Positions 4,980-8,224 of a stretch of 8,224 bases of DNA are shown here, one piece after another (within the stretch, counting starts at the first letter, position 1; every line of letters begins with the position of its first letter). The position numbers were made by a program, and so were the translations under genes. Below the pieces are notes generated by a model. The model had not been told where the DNA came from. It made no database searches and worked only from the letters and a program-made list of their open reading frames with translations. Source of the stretch: CAZXNF01 sp050741255 (GTDB lineage: Bacteria; Pseudomonadota; Gammaproteobacteria; Burkholderiales; SG8-41); assembly GCA_050741255.1 (NCBI GenBank), contig JBOIEQ010000181.1, positions 1 through 8,224 on the forward strand, written 5' to 3'.

Positions 4980-6896
4980 ATGATCAACATCACGCTACCT
5001 GACGGTTCGGTCCGTCCGTTCGAACAACCCCCGACGGTTGCTGCGGTGGCTGCAAGCATCGGGCCCGGCCTCGCCAAGGCCGCGCTGGCCGGCAAGGTGG
5101 ACGGCCGGCTGGTCGATACCTCGCACGTCATCGAGCGCGACGCGGCGCTCGCCATCGTGACCGACAAGGACGCGGAAGGGGTCGAGATCCTGCGCCACTC
5201 CACCGCGCATCTACTGGCCCATGCCGTGAAGGAATTGTTTCCGGAGGCCCAAGTGACGATCGGACCGGTCATCGACGACGGCTTCTATTACGACTTCGCC
5301 TACCAGCGCCCGTTCACGCCGGAGGACCTCGCGGCGATCGAGAAACGGATGGGGGAAATCGCCAAGCGCGACCTGAAGGTCGAGCGCCGGCTGATGCTGC
5401 GCGACGAGGCCGTCGCGTTTTTCCGCAACCAGGGCGAGCACTACAAGGCGGAAATCATCGCGTCCATTCCATCTGCCGAACCGATTTCGCTCTACGCGCA
5501 GGACAACTTCATCGACCTCTGCCGCGGCCCGCACGTGCCCTCCACGGGCAAGCTCAAGGTGTTCAAGCTCACCAAGCTGGCCGGCGCCTACTGGCGGGGC
5601 GACTCCAAGAACGAGATGCTCCAGCGCGTGTATGGCACGGCGTGGGCGAGGAAGGAGGATCAGGAAGCCTACCTTCATCGCATCGAGGAAGCGGAGAAGC
5701 GCGATCACCGCCGCCTCGGCAAACAGCTGGACCTGTTCCACCTGCAGGAAGAAGCGCCGGGCATGGTGTTCTGGCATCCGCACGGCTGGACGGTGTGGCA
5801 GGCGATCGAGCAGTACCTGCGTGGCGTGCTGACCGCGCACGGCTACCAGGAAGTGCGCACCCCGCAGGTGATGGACCGCGTGCTGTGGGAGCGCTCCGGG
5901 CATTGGGAGAACTACCGCGAGAACATGTTCACCACGGAGTCGGAGAAGCGCGACTACGCGGTCAAGCCGATGAACTGCCCGGGCCACGTGCAGATCTTCA
6001 ACCACGGCCTCCACAGCTACCGGGAACTGCCACTGCGGCTGGCGGAGTTCGGCTCCTGCCACCGCAATGAGCCCTCGGGCGCGCTGCATGGCCTGATGCG
6101 GGTGCGTGGGTTCGTACAGGACGATGCCCACATTTTCTGCACGGAGGGCCAAGTGCAGCAGGAATCGGCGGATTTCATCGACCTGCTGCGCAAGGTCTAC
6201 GCCGACTTCGGCTTCGAGGACATCCTGATCAAGCTGTCGACGCGGCCGCCCAAGCGCATCGGAGACGACGCCACTTGGGACCGGGCGGAAAAGTCCCTGG
6301 CTGCCGCCCTCGATAGCAAAGCCCTGAAATGGTCGGAAAACCCCGGAGAAGGGGCCTTTTATGGCCCGAAAGTCGAGTTTTCGCTTAAAGATTCGATCGG
6401 CCGGGTCTGGCAGTGCGGGACGCTGCAACTCGATTTCGCCCTGCCGGGGCGGCTGGGCGCCGAATACGTGGCGGAGGACAACACCCGCAAGGTGCCGGTC
6501 ATGCTCCACCGCGCCATCCTGGGCTCGCTGGAGCGCTTTATCGGCATCCTGATCGAGCATTACGCCGGGGCCTTCCCGGTCTGGCTGGCCCCCGTCCAGG
6601 TGGTCGTGGCGGGCATTACAGACCGGCAGGGGGCCTATGTTTCGGAGGTGGTGGAGGCACTCCAGAAGGCCGGTTTCCGTGCCCGGGCCGACTTGAGGAA
6701 CGAGAAAATAACCTATAAAATTCGGGAACATAGTTTGCAAAAGCTGCCTTATCAGGTCATCGTCGGTGACCAGGAAATGGCGGCGCAATCGGTGGCCGTG
6801 CGGACCCGCAAGGGCGAAGATCTGGGCCAGATGAGCCTGGAAGCCTTCGTTCACCGCCTTCGTGAAGACGAGGCGCGCCTGGGACGCACGGCTTAG
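4980..6896 (+). CDS. thrS: Threonyl-tRNA synthetase
   Basis: Class II aminoacyl-tRNA synthetase that charges tRNA-Thr; 638 residues, against 642 in E. coli. Domains in order: TGS (1-62); the editing domain with HSTAH (His73, His77) and LCRGPH (Cys181, His185), which clears Ser-tRNA(Thr); the catalytic core with motif 2 around FGSCHRNEPSG (357-367) and motif 3 around HRAILGSLERF (510-520); and the anticodon-binding domain (about 535-638). The zinc ligands Cys333 (MNCPGH), His384 (DDAHIF) and His510 are all present. I chose ATG 4980 because the protein then begins MINITLPDGS, the family N-terminus, with GGAAG nine bases upstream; extending to TTG 4908 would translate through the terminator. It is followed 27 bp later by infC. 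Expression is probably governed by the Thr leader attenuator upstream. Confidence 0.98.
   Translation: MINITLPDGSVRPFEQPPTVAAVAASIGPGLAKAALAGKVDGRLVDTSHVIERDAALAIVTDKDAEGVEILRHSTAHLLAHAVKELFPEAQVTIGPVIDDGFYYDFAYQRPFTPEDLAAIEKRMGEIAKRDLKVERRLMLRDEAVAFFRNQGEHYKAEIIASIPSAEPISLYAQDNFIDLCRGPHVPSTGKLKVFKLTKLAGAYWRGDSKNEMLQRVYGTAWARKEDQEAYLHRIEEAEKRDHRRLGKQLDLFHLQEEAPGMVFWHPHGWTVWQAIEQYLRGVLTAHGYQEVRTPQVMDRVLWERSGHWENYRENMFTTESEKRDYAVKPMNCPGHVQIFNHGLHSYRELPLRLAEFGSCHRNEPSGALHGLMRVRGFVQDDAHIFCTEGQVQQESADFIDLLRKVYADFGFEDILIKLSTRPPKRIGDDATWDRAEKSLAAALDSKALKWSENPGEGAFYGPKVEFSLKDSIGRVWQCGTLQLDFALPGRLGAEYVAEDNTRKVPVMLHRAILGSLERFIGILIEHYAGAFPVWLAPVQVVVAGITDRQGAYVSEVVEALQKAGFRARADLRNEKITYKIREHSLQKLPYQVIVGDQEMAAQSVAVRTRKGEDLGQMSLEAFVHRLREDEARLGRTA
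6693..6721 (+). promoter_or_regulatory. Candidate internal promoter for infC inside thrS
   Basis: TTGAGG (6693-6698), a 17-bp spacer and TAAAAT (6716-6721) lie in a noticeably AT-rich patch of an otherwise GC-rich coding region. The expected start is near 6728, about 195 nt before infC. In E. coli too, infC is partly transcribed from promoters within thrS. Such a promoter would uncouple infC-rpmI-rplT from thrS attenuation. The match is moderate and the site is coding sequence, so chance is possible. Confidence 0.4.
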
Positions 6897-6908
6897 TTTT
6901 TGACCTTT

Positions 6909-6926
6909 AGGGAGATTGCACGCATC
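6909..6926 (+). promoter_or_regulatory. infC ribosome binding site with AUC start codon
   Basis: AGGGAG (6909-6914) is followed nine bases later by ATC (6924-6926), after which the frame reads AAEKELRIN, the expected IF3 N-terminus. The ATT at 6915 directly abuts the Shine-Dalgarno and cannot be used well. The TTG at 6900 has no ribosome site. infC genes commonly start at AUU or another non-canonical codon, which IF3 itself discriminates against and so represses its own synthesis. Confidence 0.75.
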
Positions 6927-7595
6927 GCTGCTGAAAAAGAGCTTCGCATCAACACGGAGATCAGCGTTCCCGAAGTACGCCTGGTCGGCGCCAACAATGA
7001 ACCACTCGGCGTCGTTTCCATCGCGGAAGCCAACCAGATGGCGGAAACCGCCGAACTGGATCTGGTGGAAATCGCGCCGACCGCGGTACCGCCCGTTTGC
7101 CGGATCATGGATTACGGCAAATTCAAGTACCGCGAAAGCAAGAAGAAGCACGAGGCCAAGCTCAAGCAGAAGCAGATCGTCATCAAGGAAGTGAAATTCC
7201 GGCCGAGTACGGACGAGGGCGACTACAAGATCAAGCTGCGCAACCTGGTCCGCTTCCTGGAAGAGGGCGACAAGGCGAAGATCACGTTGCGCTTCCGGGG
7301 CCGCGAGATGGCGCACCAGGAGTTCGGGGTGCGGTTGTTGCAGCGGGTGAAGGCGGACCTCGATCCGTATGCGGTGGTCGAGCAGTTTCCGAAGATGGAA
7401 GGCCGGCAGATGATCATGGTGCTGTCACCGAAGAAGGTGGCGATACCGGTGAAGAAACCGAAAGCCGCGGCTGCCGCGGGTGACAAGCCCAAAACGGAGA
7501 AGCCGACGAAGACGGAAGTGGCATCGGAAGCGGAAAAACCTCCCGCGACGGCAGCCCCGGAGACGGCGGCCGCGGTCGAGACGGAAAAGAAGTAG
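6924..7595 (+). CDS. infC: Translation initiation factor IF-3
   Basis: IF3 binds the 30S subunit, keeps it apart from 50S and checks initiator tRNA and start codon. With the AUC start the protein has 223 residues, against about 180 in E. coli. The N-terminal domain (about 5-72) contains EVRLVGANNEPLG and PPVCRIMDYGKFKY. A lysine-rich linker helix follows (73-90). The C-terminal domain (about 90-170) contains EVKFRPSTDEGDY, RFLEEGDKAKITLRFRGREM and KMEGRQMIMVLSPKK. Beyond the normal end is a tail of about 52 residues rich in Ala, Lys, Pro, Glu and Thr, probably disordered. The gene begins 27 bp after thrS. A start at TTG 6900 would give 231 residues but is poorly supported. The frame continues uninterrupted to TAG at 7593-7595. 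Confidence 0.96.
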   Translation: MAAEKELRINTEISVPEVRLVGANNEPLGVVSIAEANQMAETAELDLVEIAPTAVPPVCRIMDYGKFKYRESKKKHEAKLKQKQIVIKEVKFRPSTDEGDYKIKLRNLVRFLEEGDKAKITLRFRGREMAHQEFGVRLLQRVKADLDPYAVVEQFPKMEGRQMIMVLSPKKVAIPVKKPKAAAAAGDKPKTEKPTKTEVASEAEKPPATAAPETAAAVETEKK

Positions 7596-7656
7596 CAGCA
7601 GAAGCAAGTGCAGTAACGAGCAGTACCCACAAGTAGTTGACCGGGCCAACAAGTGT

Positions 7657-7681
7657 CGCGCAGTCAGTAGTCGATTGCGCG
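7657..7681 (+). promoter_or_regulatory. Hairpin in the infC-rpmI gap, possible r-protein feedback site
   Basis: CGCGCAGTC (7657-7665) pairs with GATTGCGCG (7673-7681), 9 bp including one G-U, around a 7-nt loop, AGTAGTC. No T-run follows, so it is not an intrinsic terminator. It lies 38 bases before the rpmI start. In E. coli, L20 represses rpmI-rplT by binding RNA structure upstream of rpmI. A similar role here is inferred from position only; no sequence match to the 23S L20 site was established. Confidence 0.4.
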
Positions 7682-7719
7682 TCCGCCCGGCGCTATATGC
7701 GATGTAAACAGGAGCAATC

Positions 7720-7917
7720 ATGCCGAAGATGAAATCGAAGAGCGGCGCGGCGAAGCGTTTCAAGGCGCGTGCCGGCGGCAACTTCAAACGGGCGAAAGCC
7801 AACCTGCGTCACCTGCTGACGCACAAGTCCACCAAGCGCAAACGCGGCCTGCGTGGTACCACCGACGTGCACCATGCGGACAGCAAGGCCGTACGTGCCA
7901 TGTTGCCCTACGCTTAG
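7720..7917 (+). CDS. rpmI: 50S ribosomal protein L35
   Basis: A 65-residue, strongly basic protein, the usual length for L35 (bL35) of the large ribosomal subunit. The N-terminus MPKMKSKSGAAKRFK and the RHLLTHKSTKRKRGLRG block (positions 30-46) are family signatures. The start ATG 7720 has AGGAG (7710-7714) five bases upstream, the strongest ribosome site in the operon. It is preceded by a 124-bp gap after infC and followed after 14 bp by rplT, so translation of the two is probably coupled, as in E. coli. Confidence 0.97.
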   Translation: MPKMKSKSGAAKRFKARAGGNFKRAKANLRHLLTHKSTKRKRGLRGTTDVHHADSKAVRAMLPYA

Positions 7918-7931
7918 GGAAGGGGAGCCAC

Positions 7932-8224
7932 ATGCCACGCGTCAAACGCGGCGTCACTGCCCACGCCGCCCACAAGAAAGTCATCAAGCGGGCCAAGGGT
8001 TTCCGCGGCCGCCGCGGCAACGTTTTCCGGATCGCCAACGAAGCGGTGATGCGCGCCGGGCAGTACGCCTATCGCGACCGCCGCCGCAAGAAGCGCGATT
8101 TCCGCAGTCTCTGGATCGTTCGTATCAACGCGGCCGTGCGCGAGCTCGGCCTGAGCTACTCCACGTTCATGAACGGTCTCAAAAAGGCGCAGGTGGAAGT
8201 CGATCGCAAGGTGCTGGCCGACCT
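7932..8224 (+). CDS. rplT: 50S ribosomal protein L20, 3'-truncated by window edge
   Basis: L20 (bL20) is an early 23S rRNA assembly protein and, in E. coli, the repressor of the rpmI-rplT pair. Ninety-seven complete codons are visible of about 118 expected; the frame is open at the right edge. The sequence begins MPRVKRGVTAHAAHKK and continues with GFRGRRGNVFRIANE and YAYRDRRRKKRDFRSLWI, the basic N-terminal extension and core of L20. The start ATG 7932 has AGGGGAG (7921-7927) four bases upstream. pheS would be the usual next gene but lies outside the window. Confidence 0.97.
   Translation, partial: MPRVKRGVTAHAAHKKVIKRAKGFRGRRGNVFRIANEAVMRAGQYAYRDRRRKKRDFRSLWIVRINAAVRELGLSYSTFMNGLKKAQVEVDRKVLAD

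Noticed and set aside
4780..4980. T-box riboswitch or E. coli-like tRNA-mimicking operator for thrS
   Set aside because: No T-box core sequence or specifier-loop layout is visible, and no anticodon-arm mimic like that of E. coli thrS could be drawn. The leader peptide explains the terminator better.
5211..7316. Very long open frame (701 codons) on the minus strand
   Set aside because: It lies exactly antisense to thrS and infC, whose identities are certain. It has no recognisable domain and is Arg/His/Leu-biased, as expected for the reverse frame of GC-rich codons.
7638..7668. TTGACC as a -35 promoter element for rpmI
   Set aside because: No acceptable -10 hexamer lies 16-18 bp downstream.

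Overview
The window is chromosomal DNA from a GC-rich Gram-negative bacterium, most likely a betaproteobacterium. I infer this from three things. The RelA, ThrRS, IF3, L35 and L20 proteins have a proteobacterial character. The tRNA-Val has a 5' AGGCGCG acceptor strand and an encoded CCA. The neighbourhood relA / tRNA-Val / thrS-infC-rpmI-rplT is, from memory, typical of Burkholderiales-like genomes. No database search was possible, so the taxonomy is an inference. No mobile element, CRISPR array, rRNA gene or integration scar is visible.

Layout: (1) 1-2047 (+), the 3' nine-tenths of relA, a synthetase-only stringent factor. (2) 2108-2184 (+), tRNA-Val(GAC), preceded by its own promoter with a GC-rich discriminator. 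(3) A three-gene cassette that appears to sit inside an otherwise conserved core neighbourhood: a minus-strand pair, phaZ (intracellular PHB depolymerase, 2711-3928) followed by a small cupin protein (2237-2656), and a divergent plus-strand glutathione S-transferase-like gene (4089-4742). (4) 4743-4979, a leader region in front of thrS. (5) thrS (4980-6896), infC (6924-7595), rpmI (7720-7917) and rplT (7932 to the window edge), the usual translation-factor operon, all on the plus strand.

The most striking signal is the thrS leader. It holds an extended -10 promoter, then a Shine-Dalgarno sequence and a 13-codon open reading frame encoding MTPRTRLTGQTRR (four Thr codons, none of them ACC; four Arg codons, all CGA). 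A strong intrinsic terminator (10-bp stem, 5-nt loop, 8 T) follows, ending 27 bases before the thrS start codon. The sequence between can form mutually exclusive 1:2 and 2:3 pairings, with the same CTCGAC word in segments 1 and 3 competing for segment 2. This is the architecture of ribosome-mediated transcription attenuation, responding here to charged tRNA-Thr. It differs from the translational operator that controls thrS in E. coli.

Other regulatory points are as follows. infC most plausibly starts at a non-canonical AUC codon, as expected for an IF3-autoregulated gene. A candidate internal promoter for infC-rpmI-rplT lies inside the 3' end of thrS. A 9-bp hairpin stands in the infC-rpmI gap, where ribosomal-protein feedback could act. 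A TGCA-G-TGCA palindrome overlaps the candidate phaZ promoter.

The genes share a theme of amino-acid starvation and translation: (p)ppGpp synthesis, a stable-RNA promoter of the type expected to be ppGpp-sensitive, Thr-tRNA charging with a Thr-sensing leader, initiation factor 3 and two 50S proteins. The inserted cassette concerns carbon-storage mobilisation (PHB) and possibly detoxification.
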